DNA from: Varroa destructor
Taxonomy: Eukaryota; Arthropoda; Arachnida; Mesostigmata; Varroidae
Direction: 5' to 3'
Assembly (NCBI RefSeq): GCF_002443255.2
Contig: NW_019211456.1
Span: 23,615,061-23,679,060, forward strand
DNA: 64,000 nucleotides
In this document: one piece after another, positions 1 to 14,016 of the stretch
Layout of the letters: each line of letters starts with the position of its first letter
Numbering within the stretch: position 1 is the stretch's first letter
Notes under the pieces: model-generated
Database searches by the model: none
What the model was told of the DNA's origin: nothing
The model's input: only the letters and a program-made list of their open reading frames with translations
Translations under genes and position numbers: made by a program

Positions 1-2890
1 ATTCGATGGCGAAATACTGAATTCTAAGGACCAATCGTTAAGATATGAAGCGTTAAAGGGCACGACTAGCGCTGTTAATGCAATTTGAACTAACGATATA
101 AGTTATTAGACGCAAATCGTCTATCTTGGAATAAATAAGACTATTTTTTCTAAGCTCTCCCAACCAATTTCAATAGTCTCCACTCATTCTTCGGCTAACC
201 TCTTCGTATCCTACTGTCTGCCTATATTATATGTATTATACGGAGAGTTTGTTCTCCGTAAATGTTTGTTATAACAATACGCATCCTGGTAATAATTTTC
301 AGCCTGTTATGGCAATTCTGCAGGAGCATTGGTCGTAAAAAATCAGAGGGTATGTCTAAATTCAAAACAAATATAAATGACAATGTATCAGGTTCTCAGG
401 TGCGCTACTTCAGCTTCGGCTGTTAATTCTTGAACGTATTTTAAACTTTACTGTTTAGCGAAAAAGGCTATATTATGAAGTTACAACTGTGTAAAAAGGC
501 TGGCTAGAAGAGAAAGTCGAAAGGGTACAAACGTAGAGAGACCAACCCGTATACGAGAGTTTGCACCCGAATTACGTTTAGAATAGCTAAGAGTCTGGCT
601 GTACTTTACGATAAACCAAGCTCTGACTTTCAAATTAATTTCAAGTGCATAGTTTGGGAAATTTTAATTATCCGAAAATATTTCAACTCTAACTTCTAAC
701 TTATAGATGCACTCAGAATTTATCCATTTAAGTTCGCTCACAGCATTCATTTGTCGAAACGAACTTATCTAAATGATCCGTTAAAGGATTTAGATAAGGC
801 GATATATTGGATTGTAGAAATTCCGTGTTGGCGGATGTAGTACAGTCGATATCTACCTTCGTGTCTCGAAATAGATCGTCATTTTCTAAGGGCGCAGGAA
901 AGAGTGCTGTTTCGTAGACTATTATTAGAACTAAATCGACTGGCCGCCTAGCATATTGATGAATACCCAAGCGTTTGGCTAGTAGACGGAGGTATCGATC
1001 GTAATGGATACGCCTGCTAAATCTGTACATGCTATATAATATAGCATGCCTATAAGACAAACAGGCTGGCTGGCTTGAAGCACCCAGACGAAAAACGCCA
1101 CAAAAAACATTGCTAACGATAAGAAACCCTTTATCACAGATAATTCACACCTAACCTGACACGCCTAAACGTGCTGTAAGCATGTGACGTGTATTTCGAA
1201 GCTGAACACTCCGAAGTGTCCGAGGATATCATATCAAAAATAATTCTATACTTTGTGAATTAAAGTACAACAATATAACTGTAGAAGCGTTGGGCTATGT
1301 CCTTATTGTACGAACCGGCTGAAAAGCCGGCCTAACCGCAGTTGATAATTGGCCTGCAGTTAGCCAGCCATCTGTCCGCGCAAATACTGCTTTCGTTCGT
1401 CCAATAAAAGAAAAGAAGTTTTTAATGATATCATTTGATATGTATTTTACCTCAAGAGATGGCTACAAGACGCGTAACAACGCAGGATATTATAGTAACC
1501 AATAATGCTTGTACGTTCACCAGAGGCAGAAAGCATGGGTTGATTTAGTAGAACTTTAGTGCTACCACTGTCAAGCTGGCGAAACGCGTCGGGTTCGGTA
1601 AAATCATATATAACGGTTCGGAACGGTTTAAACAGTTCGGAAACATATCGGGAACTATTCCCTACATATACATTCGTCTTTGGTGATTACTGGCGCCGTA
1701 AGGCCGTAAGTGACTCACTTCAAATTCACGAAAAACGTGAGTGTGAGCATGAGCTACAGCCCTTCCATATAACACCTTTGACCACAGTCAAACTAATTTT
1801 TTCCTGACAATGGTAAAATTAATCACTTGGAGATGTTCTGGTCCATTCAGAGAGACCAAATGGGCTCACAACAAACAGATCCCAACCCAAGTTGCGCTAT
1901 CTAATAATCAAGCATGTAACGACATTGGTCCTATCACGATTATTCTTTCCAGTGAGTCAATAGCACCTCTCCGTATGTGCCCGTAAGCGTTGCTGTTGGT
2001 CGTACCTGAAATAAACTCTTAGTTCGAATCTGTCCAATGTTATGATTCGAATATGGCTTGCCGACTTCTAGGTTCAACCTTTCCTTTACTTTTATCATTT
2101 CAATATCCTTATTAATGTAGTTGTCGTAGCTCGCTCAGCCAGAGAGGGAATGAAAGTCAGGGCTTAACGGAATCAGTGTTTTTGTTAATTGTCATAGATG
2201 AGAAATGTGTATCCTTTGTCGTCATAAAGACAAAATGGATAGAATGTTTTCCTGCTTTTTTCTCGGTAATTTTTGACAATACTACGGTTTTTACGCGAAA
2301 CGGATGCTTTGTCATTCCATCGAGACGTCCTAGACGTCAAAGTGGGTGCAGTGGGTAAACCGAGCAGAATTCTTTAATCTACAGTTATGATTCACTTTTC
2401 CCTGACCGACCGTAATAGTAGTCTTAGCCGTCGAGAGGGTTCCACCGGTGGGACACTGTCGGAACGATCCTATTCTGTGTGGGTTGAGTATTCTGCTTGA
2501 TGCCTTACCCTCTTTCGAGACAACTACTTGTTACTCTTAGCTGATTTGTTGTAATGTTCAGTTTTGCTTGATATTTTCTTTTTTCAGGCTAATAAAAGGC
2601 CTGATTAATTAAACTTAAAAATTTTAGGCCCTTACCTTAACATCTCGCAATCGTTTCTACTACGAAGAATTGCCGGTCCATCATAGTAAGTACCATCGAA
2701 TCAGTGGTAAAGTTTAACTTAAGTAAAGAATAACAACAGTCGTATGTTGATATGAGGCCGACGAACTACACCGATGCAAGTGTAGATAGAATTATAAAAC
2801 TGCATTAACGTGAAAAAATAGACATAACGAGATATCTGCTTAACTGAATTTGCTATAATCTGAAATATGAGTTTCATCAGATCTACTCCT

Positions 2891-2902
2891 CCCCCCCCCC
2901 CC
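2891..2902. repeat. Poly-C run, 12 bp
   Basis: An uninterrupted run of cytosines in otherwise AT-rich sequence. Similar runs occur at 6219-6229 (G) and 15884-15896 (C). Such runs are prone to length error in assembly. Confidence 0.9.
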
Positions 2903-5900
2903 TGATGCGGATCATAAAACTACTAAAAACTACGCCCCAGCAGCAGTAGTACTCGTCATTATCAATCATGATTCGTATAACTATCAATTTAGAGGGTCTG
3001 ATTGTGTTTCGGGTGACCGTACGAAAGATTGGATCGTGTCTCCCGAATACTAGTTATCGTGGCTGACGTCCTAATTCTAGACCGTGATTTGATAAATTCT
3101 ACTACCAAATTCTGCATCTACGCATCATACTATCATTGACGCATAAATTTCTGCAGTTTTCGGTAAATTACCTTCCCATTCTGCTGTGCTGTTGTTCAGT
3201 GTTCAAGTGATGTATACCATTTCTCGGTATGCATACTTTTGGTCAGCGATTGGCTCATATTCTAAAATCAAATTTGAGCTTTTAATGTAGTTCTTTTAAA
3301 GGCTGATAATTTCAACATCTTATTAAATAAAGGCGTATTCAAGATTAGGATTTGCGGTTAGATGATGTAATAGATAAAAGTCAATCTAAACAAATTACTA
3401 AAAGTTTATCTGAGAGAAATCAGCGAAGTCCTTTCGAAAAAAATTTCAAAACGATAATAGGTACAATTTGGATTTTCATTTTACTTTTTTTTTTTCTTAA
3501 CAGTTTATTTTACGTGTACTATTTTTCAGCGCTTTTTAAAGTTAGAAGAGGAGAAAGAATTTACGAGAAACCTGGGCCACATGAGCTTGTGCCTTAACTT
3601 AATGTGTACTTAATTATTGCTAAACATGTGCATGTATACTGGAAAATAATAGATGATCATATTGTAACTATACTGCAAAGGTCGGGTTACTAATAGACTG
3701 TACACAAGATGTACCTTCAGTGCGGTGCCGTTAAATGGCACAATGCAAGGCTTTCTGCTCAAAGTGATCAGATCGGAGCGGGCCTAGCGAATACAGATAA
3801 AACACAGTAATAATGCAATGACGAAATCAAATGGCCATCATGCAGATATGGTGTCCTTTAGGTAGGATGGCAGAAGAGAGTGTGCAGCAAATGTAGCCAT
3901 GGTAAGGAAAAAAACAACGCTGAGGAGGTGGAATTCATAATGGGCATTAAATAGTACATTGTATTACATAGCTATTTAGATAAGCATTACGCAATATAAG
4001 GCTAAATGAGTAAGATAGATAGATTTAAATGTTCCGATCCAAGGCCAAGTCTTTGGTATATTTTCTCTCCGAAATAATTGTATGAGACTGCTAGCTTGAT
4101 CAGTTGAGCACCGAAGGTACGTCGTGTATTCTTCAATTGTAAACAATCCGGAACTCCTTAGTACCTTTTACCCGTTGGATCAAAATTGACAAGGTATTAT
4201 TCTATGGACTGTTAACATTTATTCGAACTCAAATCTAGTGATTGATGCTAATACTATTTTGCTACTTCTCTCTGATCGATCTCGGCGTTCAACAAACTGC
4301 GACCCTTTTTTTATCTTGGAATTTTTTCACGCCGTGAAGACAGAGCTGACTAGAGACGAAACTGAGCCACAAAGACATTGGTTAAGAAATGTCGCTAGTG
4401 GTTGAAGCTAGCTAAAGATGGTGGTGTGGATTCGTGATGTGTGGATAGTACGTTACTGGACGCCTACGACTCTAAAGATTACTGAAACTGGAAAACGTCT
4501 GACGTTTCGCATGAATTATCACAGCATGCACACGTAACGCAGGCAAAAATCCTATCATCACAGGATGAGCGAATAAGGTTATTGGAGAGCAATCAATGAC
4601 CACCCAGAAAAATACTGCAAAAATACCGTTGCTACCTCACCGTTGCTACCTCTTCCATTCGTTGATTATGTCTGTTCAGCTATCTCATCAGTAATCGATT
4701 ATTTCACGCTTTGGCTTAGGGCAGTGTTGAACTGACGTACATTTAGTAAATTCGAAAGAAAAAACATCTAACATTAAAATTTGAAACAATAAAGAAGGAC
4801 TACAGCACACTATGGGGTAATTACAGCCCCCCTTGGTATATTTTGATATATACATGATACACCGAATGTCAAACAGAAGTTCATTAACTTCGCCCCATGT
4901 GTAGTCTCACTCGTTGATCAATAACTTTTTCGCCGTAACCGTAACGTTATGAAATTGTCAATTCTGCAACACGTTTGGCGATATACACCAGTTGAGCGCA
5001 ATTATTTCTTTCTCAGTAGTGCGCGTATTGATCACACTATTTTGGCTCTTTTTCGTCGCGTCGAATGTGCTTCGTGCACGTATGACTTCTATAGGCCGGT
5101 GCCGCAGGTCTTTTAGCAGACTACACCAGCTGCAGGTTTCTTCCGAGTAAGGGGTTACTTTTCTTTCCTTAGGCTAACCGACTCGCGCGCCTCCAGCTTC
5201 GGCTGTATATAGCTGCACGTTTCTCACATTAAGAAACGTTCAGTCGGGCTAAGCAACAAATTGGAAATGATCGTCGCCATTGTTGTCGTTCCAGCATCGT
5301 ATTTACCATGGTACCCCCGAAGTATTTAGAGAAGGGCTATTGCTTACTTTTCGCACGCCAGATCGCTTCTTTCTTGCTTTGGATTTCTCTGTGCAAGAGT
5401 GCAGTTTCCACGTCAGTGGCCTTGTCTATGCTTCGAGCTTTACGTCCGCCATCGCCGTTAGGCATTCCATCCGACGACTGGTTCCCAGCAGAAAACAAAG
5501 TGTGTCTATAGTCGGATTCGAATCTAAACCACCACGTGTATGTTAAGACTAGCGGGCAAACACATTACCCAGCATTAGTGGCCCTAGAAAAGTCTATATC
5601 CTTGCGATGGGTTCTGTGTTTTTGTCGAAATAAAAAAAAAAAACAATTTACAATAATTAGGCAAGCGATCACGGATATCCTAGCGCGATGCAGAACCAGT
5701 TAAATTACGTAAATTCTGGCAATTTCAGAAATCGACAATTTGACACAAGTTCTATTCTAGAAAGATTACCAGAATAATAATAACAATAATAATTTACAGT
5801 AATAATTTGCTATGAGCAAAAACAGAAATGGATTAGAAAATCTTAATTAATAACACAACAGCTTTATGGTTTGGTAGTTATTGTAACTATTGTTATCAAG

Positions 5901-6218
5901 CAACTTATCTTTTGCAACGATATATATACACTCGTCGTCGTCGCTACAATTTTCTCAAGTTTCCTTTGCTATTACGTGTCCTCGATCTTGGTAATAATAA
6001 TTTCGATTAATATTCCAACAGCTTGTAGCAATCCCTTAACATCTGAACTGTCTCAAATGTAGACAAGAAACACTACAACTCAATTCTCATTGATTATCTT
6101 TGTAGCGACAAGCTGTTATATAAGGTTATGCTGATAATTCCAACATAAAAGGGTCAGCCCTCGGCAAGCAAACCTCTTTCAGAGTACTCTTGTTATGTAA
6201 AGCTAATGTCGTAGGCAA

Positions 6219-6229
6219 GGGGGGGGGGG
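6219..6229. repeat. Poly-G run, 11 bp
   Basis: An uninterrupted guanine run. No gene is associated with it. Confidence 0.9.
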
Positions 6230-6995
6230 TCTCTCGTACGGGGACGTACACGAAGACCTTCTCTCACATAAAACGAGCTTGAGATGAAGAAGAGAAAATT
6301 AATGATACAGTAGCAAGTGTACTATATTACTGTTTTCGTTGCTAATCAAAACAGAGTTGGCTAGTCCTTTCTCCTAGAACAATTCAAGGTAGGTGGCCTA
6401 CTTCTTTTCTAATGGCTTCCTTTTCTCGTTCTGCAAAGAGAATCGTTATACTGCACTGCTGCAATGATGCTTATCTCTGTCTGCGTCCTAGCCATTGCAC
6501 ACAACTAGCGCTCGCCTTCCAGTTGCCTGCCAGAGCAACTGCCAGTTGCATGCGAGCACTTTCAGGCCCAATCCAATCTGCTGTACCGCACCGCTCATCG
6601 CTGGTAGTCACTATGGCTGTATTTCTGCAAAAGCATGCACTTCTATGGTTCGAGATACTCCAACAGCGAGCTGGGTACCTGGCGGGCTAGCAAACTGGCT
6701 TGCCAATCGTGTTGTACCTCGCGCCGTACTTTGGTGGCGTTGTTTACTACTATCTGAAAGCCGCGCATCATAGCGACCACTATCACCACTAGAGCTACCA
6801 CGCTATCAGCGGAGGTTGCAATATATAAGAGAAGTTCCAACGGTATCGTATGCATGCAGAGGTAAGGAGCACCAGATGAGTAGATAGACAGGCAATATGA
6901 AAAAACGACTTAGCGCGCCACGAACGAACTAGGGAGAGGCAGCAGCAAAACAAGGGCAATATTTAGAAGCTAGCAGAAAACACAAGGCGGAAACT

Positions 6996-7029
6996 TATAT
7001 ATATATATATATATAATATATATATATAT
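6996..7029. repeat. AT dinucleotide microsatellite
   Basis: Alternating T and A with one phase slip in the middle, about 34 bp. It is a simple-sequence repeat. The isoleucine/tyrosine-rich stretch in the overlapping minus-strand ORF (6970-7308) is just this repeat translated. Confidence 0.9.
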
Positions 7030-10000
7030 GAACTTGCGTACGTAAGTTATACGAGGCATCCGTATGAACCTGCAGGTCTTGTCTTTCGAGCACAATTTCA
7101 ACGCCCTGTGTAGGCGACGAAAGGGAGTAGCTATTCCAAAAGGAACTCTAACACGTTCTACGTGGAAGCAAAGCACCAAACATAGCACGGCATGTAGGAA
7201 GCTATCGAAAATATTTAAAGAGCGATTTAGCGTAATCTGGTTCTTTATAATTAATGAAATAGGAGCAAAAAGCAGGATCTGGTAGTGGAAGTTACCGACA
7301 GCCGCCACTGCGCCAGCGATAGGCCTGCACTACAAATGTATGAGTCTAGGGTTGAAAAATGTAATTTTCTATAAAATAACTTTTAGAAAAATGAATATTC
7401 GTTCGTTTAGTAATTTCGAATTTTTGATTAATGCATTCACTTCGAGCTAGCGCACCGATAAAATTGTTTGAATGCGTGACGCAAGCGGCATTAGAACAGC
7501 CGGAAGTTCCATGCATTGCTACATTTGATTTTGGCAGGGAAAACACGTAAAATTAGATTTCCCTTATCAGGCCTGATTGTTACCTCGAAGAATGGATATC
7601 AGCCAAAAGAAGAACAACGAAGTGTTAAAGGCTGTTGCCCATAACCTGAAAGAAAAATCGGGAACTGATCACACCCAATGTTTTCCAAAATCCGAAGCAT
7701 CGGCATGAATTGGATAGGGCGATATGTCTTTCGATCGATACGATTGATTTGTCCAGACAGAATATCAATCACTGACGGTATTTGTTGTGTATTGTATACT
7801 TCGCTAGATTGCAACTAAACACTCTGAAAATAGCCAAAGTTTGAGCTGATTCGAAAATCGGACTGGTATAGGCTCTGTAGAGTCTCTCCAACAGGTAACA
7901 TCAGCACAATGCGACCAATATATGCGAGTTCTATTCTAATCAAGAGCCCGATAGCTTTGGGTCAGCGGTAAGTAGCTGGCTAGTGAAACTATCGAATCCT
8001 CCTACGGATCATGCTTACTGTTCGTTACCGATGGTGGATCTTCGTAAACCTTTCGCATTCTGCCTTTCGTTCTATAAATAATGTTAGATTATAAAGCTGT
8101 TTCGCTTGATGACACAGACTTCATAAATCGCTCATAGACGTCGAGCTATTCTGTAGTTAACAGGCGAATTCATTTAATAGTTAGAATTTACAGGTATTTC
8201 CCGCACTAGAAACCTTAAGGATAAGCCATTGCCTCGTAAGCAAAGTCTAAAATGTTCAAAGGGGGTCACGTACGTCGCAGTTTAGATATTTTTTGACGAG
8301 GCGATGGTTGGCTCAAAAGCTGCTGTTTGTCCGCTACGCGAATTCGGGCGCACTTGACTAGGGTAGCATTAATTACGAGTATATTTATTGACCTCGTCCA
8401 ACAGTAGATAAAGCAGTTATCTTCAGCAAAAGAACACACGAATTGATCATTTAAAATAGTTTTCGTCTTTCTCTTGAACTTTTTAGGAATATATATGTAT
8501 AAAGTAGTAGTTTTGCGTGTTTTTATGGCAAAAAACAGGCCTCCGCTTACGCCTGCGCTGGGGGCTGTTTTTAGTAACGCGGCAAGTCAACTACAGCTCA
8601 GCTTGCCTCTTCATCAGTAATTCACATGACTGCAGGGACGTGCCATCAATTCAATAATCTTTAGCCCGTTAACATAGAACAATAGAAAATAATAGTAATA
8701 AAACCATAGGAAATAGTCAGACGAAGCATCGTAACAAACGAGTTCAGCGGTTTCAGGCGGCCCAAATTTATCTGCCTATGCTATCCAAGTATAAACAAAA
8801 AAATCGAAATTAATGTCATGGTTGTTTTTTTCCTTTTTTGGAGGAAAGGAGACGTACCTTTCCTAACCGCTGCCTCGACCGAAACCTATCGCTGTAATTC
8901 ATCCACTTTGTTCTTGTTGTCTATAAGCTATTTTTATCATCAGCATTTTAATTTGCAAAAAGCGTAATGCGAAAGGCCGCGTTAAGTTATAGGGGTATAA
9001 TTTTAGTAGTAAATCTATATAACGTACAGTTTGGATTGTCGAACCGACAGAACCAGGCAATTTTTATGGATGCAGTTTGCTAAGTTAGATAATTATTTTG
9101 AAACAGGGACTTTCGGACAGCATTGCAATGTAGAATCTTCATCAAATGGATTTACTAAACAAGGGGGTCAAAGTTCATATATATATACCCGGAACAGTTT
9201 ATAAAAATAGAGCAATGTTCGAATAATGTAAAGTACAGCGTTTATTTAGAACAAATAAAAGTAGTTACATGATATCGGCTTCAGCTGAATCTTAAGCATA
9301 CGTCAAGTTTTTTTTTTAATAAGTATTGATTTTATGGGGGAGAATAAAAATTATGTAACTTTGAATCATCGTTTCAATAAATCCCTTAGACAACATTTTA
9401 TTTCAGATAACTGCCATCTGCTCCGAACATTTCTTCCTGATGAATACATATATATTACTGTGAAAGAAATATAAATGTTGCAAGAAACTCTGTAAAAGCA
9501 CCTACAACTGGCGAGGAATTCGTATGTTGAGATCAGTTTAAATATAGCACAACCATGCCCTAGATAGGGATTAAAAGCCGAAACCAAAATCTAAAGGTCT
9601 ATTCGTCAGGATAGACTATGTTGTAGCCTAAATGATCGTTTTAAACAATTCTGCCTAGGTACGAAATTGACTCGTCCATTAACGGGATATATTCTCGCGC
9701 CGTCAAGAATCGGATACGGCCCAATGCTACATCCTTGTCATCCTTTACGCTAGATAACTATGCGTGTAGTCGTTGTCACGCGTAGGCTTTCGACATTATC
9801 GGTTTTCGAGTGATACTTGTTATTAGGGAGCTACATTGCTGCATTCTTCCAAGCTGGGATGAAATTGATTCCATTCGAAGAAAAAATTCAAAACCTTTAG
9901 GCAAAAACTAATAATGATAAACTTATAGGAAGTTTTAAAACTAGCTTTAGCTACTCGTAGCTCAATCTGAAGTACGTCGATTGACACATTAATTGATTGT

Positions 10001-13000
10001 ATACCTTCGATCTAGGCGGACATGCTTCGGAAAAGCACAAAATTGATGAAAACTACTCTTTATAGTGTAACTATGTGAGAACTAATTATCCTGTAAATTG
10101 CTCATTTGGAGTAGGGTGTGTATATTGTAGATATGAAAAAATATAGAGGTTAGTTGGTATTAATATTCCATATTGTCACAGGTGCTCAACAAGGCCACCG
10201 TGTTTCCGTGAAAAGCTTCGTATACACTGGCTCTGAAATCAATATTTTTAGATAATTTTAGTTGTTTATGAAGTACCGACACCGTAACGACCGTTTGTTT
10301 ATGTGTTGCACAGCCGTCGTTCACTCTCATTTCTTTTTCTTTTTATCTAGCAACAAATAACAGTAAAGCGAACACGCTTTTTGGCTAGATTTACAATAGT
10401 GTTCTATGTTCGCCGCCATCATCCGGATACAAACACACAGATTTCGCACCGCGTTTTCCTAATTGCAACATCTTTCCCACTCATTTATTAACCCGATAGG
10501 GATAGCATGATATACTGCAAAAGATTCATGTTACTAAACAGCCCCTTTCTCGTTCATGTTAGCCCTCAACAAGCTCCTTTTTCCATTATGACTGCTACTA
10601 TTAGTTTTCGTACTATTTTCTTCTGCGATGAATAGTTTTTTGCTTATTTCGCAGTTCTTTTCCCAGAAGTACGGCTGTTTTGAGGTATTTGCGGTAAAAA
10701 GCTAACAGAAAATGGCGGAGCTACGGGACAGCATATAAGATGCGGCTCGGAACCAGTATCTTCGCGCATCTCGTTATGGCCGTACCGACACAATAACACA
10801 CAATGGAAAAGTGAATGTGAGGAAACGGAGTTAAATGTATCTCTAATGTCGGTAAATGTGTTTATGTTCAAATAGAGCGGCTTTTTGATCTGTATTATTA
10901 TTGGGCATTGAGTAAACGTGCTTAAAAATATTTAAAGATTCACTGCTTGGCTCGTATACACATTGCTAGAGCCGGGCGTTTATTGTAGGGCGTGTCATTT
11001 CTCATTGGATCGGATAGTGATTTATTACCATTGTTGTTATTATGGAGCGTTTCTACTTGGCACCAACATGCGCGTGCGCATCGAATCTCAAAAAAACTCT
11101 CTTACACTCTCTCGAGTCAGATCGTCTTTGTTTGATCCGAACGTAGTCTAAACGGCTAGGAGCCGCTAGTGGACCAGTGGGTCGCTTTACGTGTGAAATT
11201 TCAAACAGGATGCAACGTAAATAAGAAATGATACGTTTAGTCTGTGACTCCAATAAGTTTGTCGAACGATGTGACCATAGTCATAGAAAATGGCCAGACA
11301 TAGATAGACACTAAATCCATGAAACAGCGATCTTTCGATAGTTTACAGATAGCTTCCTGGTGTATTCATATCATCATGTCAAAATGCCTATAAGAAAAGC
11401 CGTAATAGATATAATAGCTGTTTGGGGTTTGGCGTCCGCTAGGTTCCCCGTACGAAACGAAGTGATCTACATTTAGATTCTAAAGCTTGGAAAAATACAA
11501 CGCATCCATACTTTCAATGAACAGACAGCGGAAACGTCTGGCGTAGTTTAATGTCATTTGGCTGAATAGCTATGGTATAATGGCGCGATGGATCGGCAAG
11601 TTAATCTGTGTAGCTAAGTGGGTGAATCTTTTTCTTAGGAGACATAAATCGATTTTACGGCATACCTGATCATGTATAGTTGACTGACGCATACGCGTCT
11701 GAATGGAGTTACATGTAGAACTAAAAAACCATTTACCGAGATTGTTGCCAGTCGATGGTGTCGCTACTAATAGAACGACTGTGAAGAAGACAATGGCTGC
11801 CTGTTTCGTCTCAGATACATCATTGAAATTCAATTTTGTTGGCGAAAAAGATCATCTAAGCAATCATGTTTACTCTCACGACACCCGAAATATCTAAAGG
11901 GCCCGTTTTCAATATGGGTACGAATGAAAAATACAACTGTCCCGTCCAAACCCGAGTATCCTTATCGCTTAGTCTAACTAGACGACTATTAGACATTACG
12001 ACCCCATACAGTTGTTATAATTATATCTAGACGAAACGATCTATCCGAAGCTAGCTAACGATACATAACGCCTTTCGAAAATAGTCCTATTTGCGGGCTC
12101 TTGCTTATATCGCACCCTGTGCCTTCTCAAGAGGAAGTGCAGGGCTATACAACCAATAATATGCCTTTTCCGATACGTTTCATTTTATAACATCGAAATT
12201 TCTATGCCCTCTACCTAGTGCATATTTAGCGTAATATCTGTCGCCGCCATTATAGCATCCAGAGAAATAGCGTTATGCTTGTTGAAGAATCTTCAAAAAT
12301 CGATTTTGTAAAAGTCAAATTAAGAACGCCAATGACTAAACGTATGTCATCGATTTTCTCCTCAATCGCTTTATTACGAGATTTGCCATCGCCGTTGTAT
12401 CCGAGTGTACAGCCAAACTCGGCCTTTTTCAATTGCTGCGTCTGTCTGTGATCACTGCCTTACTGGTACGGCATTGAAGCTCAACGACGAATTTCAGCAA
12501 ATTCGATGATTATCATCATTAGTCGGTCGTAACAATTAGAAGTAGCGGATATCCACTTTAAGGCGTCTAAAGTCTACGGCGCTACCAGGATTACCATAGT
12601 CCACTGTATAGCCAACGGTAAACGGACACAAGTCTGCTGGCTAGATATACTTGTGTATTATGTGGTCATCGATTATGACTTGTTAGGTTCTATTGCCTAA
12701 CTTAGAGGTTATCCGTAGCGTTTACTGGTATTTTGTACTAACTAACTCTTCTTCTTGGCGTCATATCCTTTATTCTATTAGCGGGACCACAAACCTTATT
12801 TAGTGAACAAGTCTAGCCAGCAAAAAAGACTGCATCTTTTTTAGGCAGACAACGGATTTGTTCTTTTCTGGGCGTCCTGTAGTCTTCCTGAAATCTGCAG
12901 GAATTGTATGCTTTATTGATTTTTATTAAGACCAAAAACGGATTTGTTGTTGGTTTATCTTCTGCAAGCATCGTTTGACAGCCAATCAAATGATGCTTGG

Positions 13001-13174
13001 GGAAATAATGCTTTTTATTACAAGATCTGATGCACTGTAATGCTATTAAATGTAGTAGTAACGATGTAAGCCGAACGCGGTACACTCGGGCTTATAATAA
13101 TAGACAAACTGCATCATAATTAATGTTATTAGTATTATTGTTAACTTTTTTTTTTATTACGACGCTCCTTTTTC

Positions 13175-13246
13175 TTCTCCCCCCCTCTCTCTCTCCCTCC
13201 CTCTCTCCCTCTCTCTCTCTCTCCCCTCTCTCTCTATATATATAAA
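13175..13246. repeat. CT-rich polypyrimidine tract
   Basis: About 70 bp made only of C and T, mainly CT dinucleotides with short C runs, ending in a short TA repeat. It is a long strand-asymmetric pyrimidine tract of microsatellite type. There is no adjacent recognised exon for which it would act as a splice tract. Confidence 0.9.
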
Positions 13247-13975
13247 TTTTTTTGCAAAAATTGATAGACAAATTGATGCTGACTTGGCAGTAGTATTTCG
13301 ATTGTGTCTAATTTAGACTTAGAGAGAAAAGTCATTCACATTTAAAGGTCTCTTTATTTAGAATCTTTTTTTAGTATGATCTCGTCGTATTAGTTCTGAA
13401 ATGGGGCTCGCATAGCTCAACTTTAATTAATAAGTATACCAAAAGATATGTGTGATTCTTTTGAGCAGAAGTGAAGCAGGATTTACTGGGAATAAAGCAG
13501 ATTGCTTTCCCGGCTACCGTTTGGAATAACGCTGTATATGGGGTACAATGTCAACTGAGACAACACGAACTTAAAAGAGTGACCCGTAGTGTGTGACAAT
13601 GGGTCAAACCAATGCTACCAAATATCACTCACCCGTCTACATTAATTACTAATAATTAACATAATATATGCCGCACAATTCATTTTTGCTATGCCTTTTA
13701 CCTTCCTATTCATGTAGGTTCAACCCACCGAAGCATCCAGCGTCAATCAGGGTCGAATTCAAAGAATAGAGACTAGTGGTCTCACTTCAATCCTTGTTTG
13801 AAAGGCAAGATTCCCTGTGGAATATTCGCTATAATACGATATGATATGATTGTTATCTGTTTCGTTACTACCGAAAATCAGCAATCAAAACATAGTAAGA
13901 TGAACCGAAAGCTCATATACTAAAATGTCCAAGGCGATTGCAAGATAGCCAACTAGGACTAATTATAATTAATAA

Positions 13976-14016
13976 TTATAGATAACCATAGTCAATTTGA
14001 CTATGGTTATCTATAA
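13976..14016. repeat. Perfect 41-bp palindrome (20-bp arms)
   Basis: Two perfectly complementary 20-bp arms (13976-13995 and 13997-14016) separated by a single T at 13996. The core reads GATAACCATAGTCAA / TTGACTATGGTTATC. No flanking ORF and no transposon termini were recognised. It could form a cruciform or a foldback RNA hairpin. Confidence 0.95.

Noticed and set aside
728..1060. 110-codon minus-strand ORF
   Set aside because: The longest ORF in its area, but no recognisable domain, splice context or neighbouring exon; it may be chance.
2023..2051. TTCGAATC-type motif resembling a tRNA T-arm
   Set aside because: The two motifs are just an 8-bp inverted repeat; no acceptor, D or anticodon stem could be folded around them.
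5280..5546. 88-codon plus-strand ORF in a GC-richer patch
   Set aside because: No family resemblance; overlapping ORFs in other frames show that the patch is simply stop-poor.
6970..7308. 112-codon minus-strand ORF
   Set aside because: Its end is the translated AT microsatellite and the rest has no family signature.
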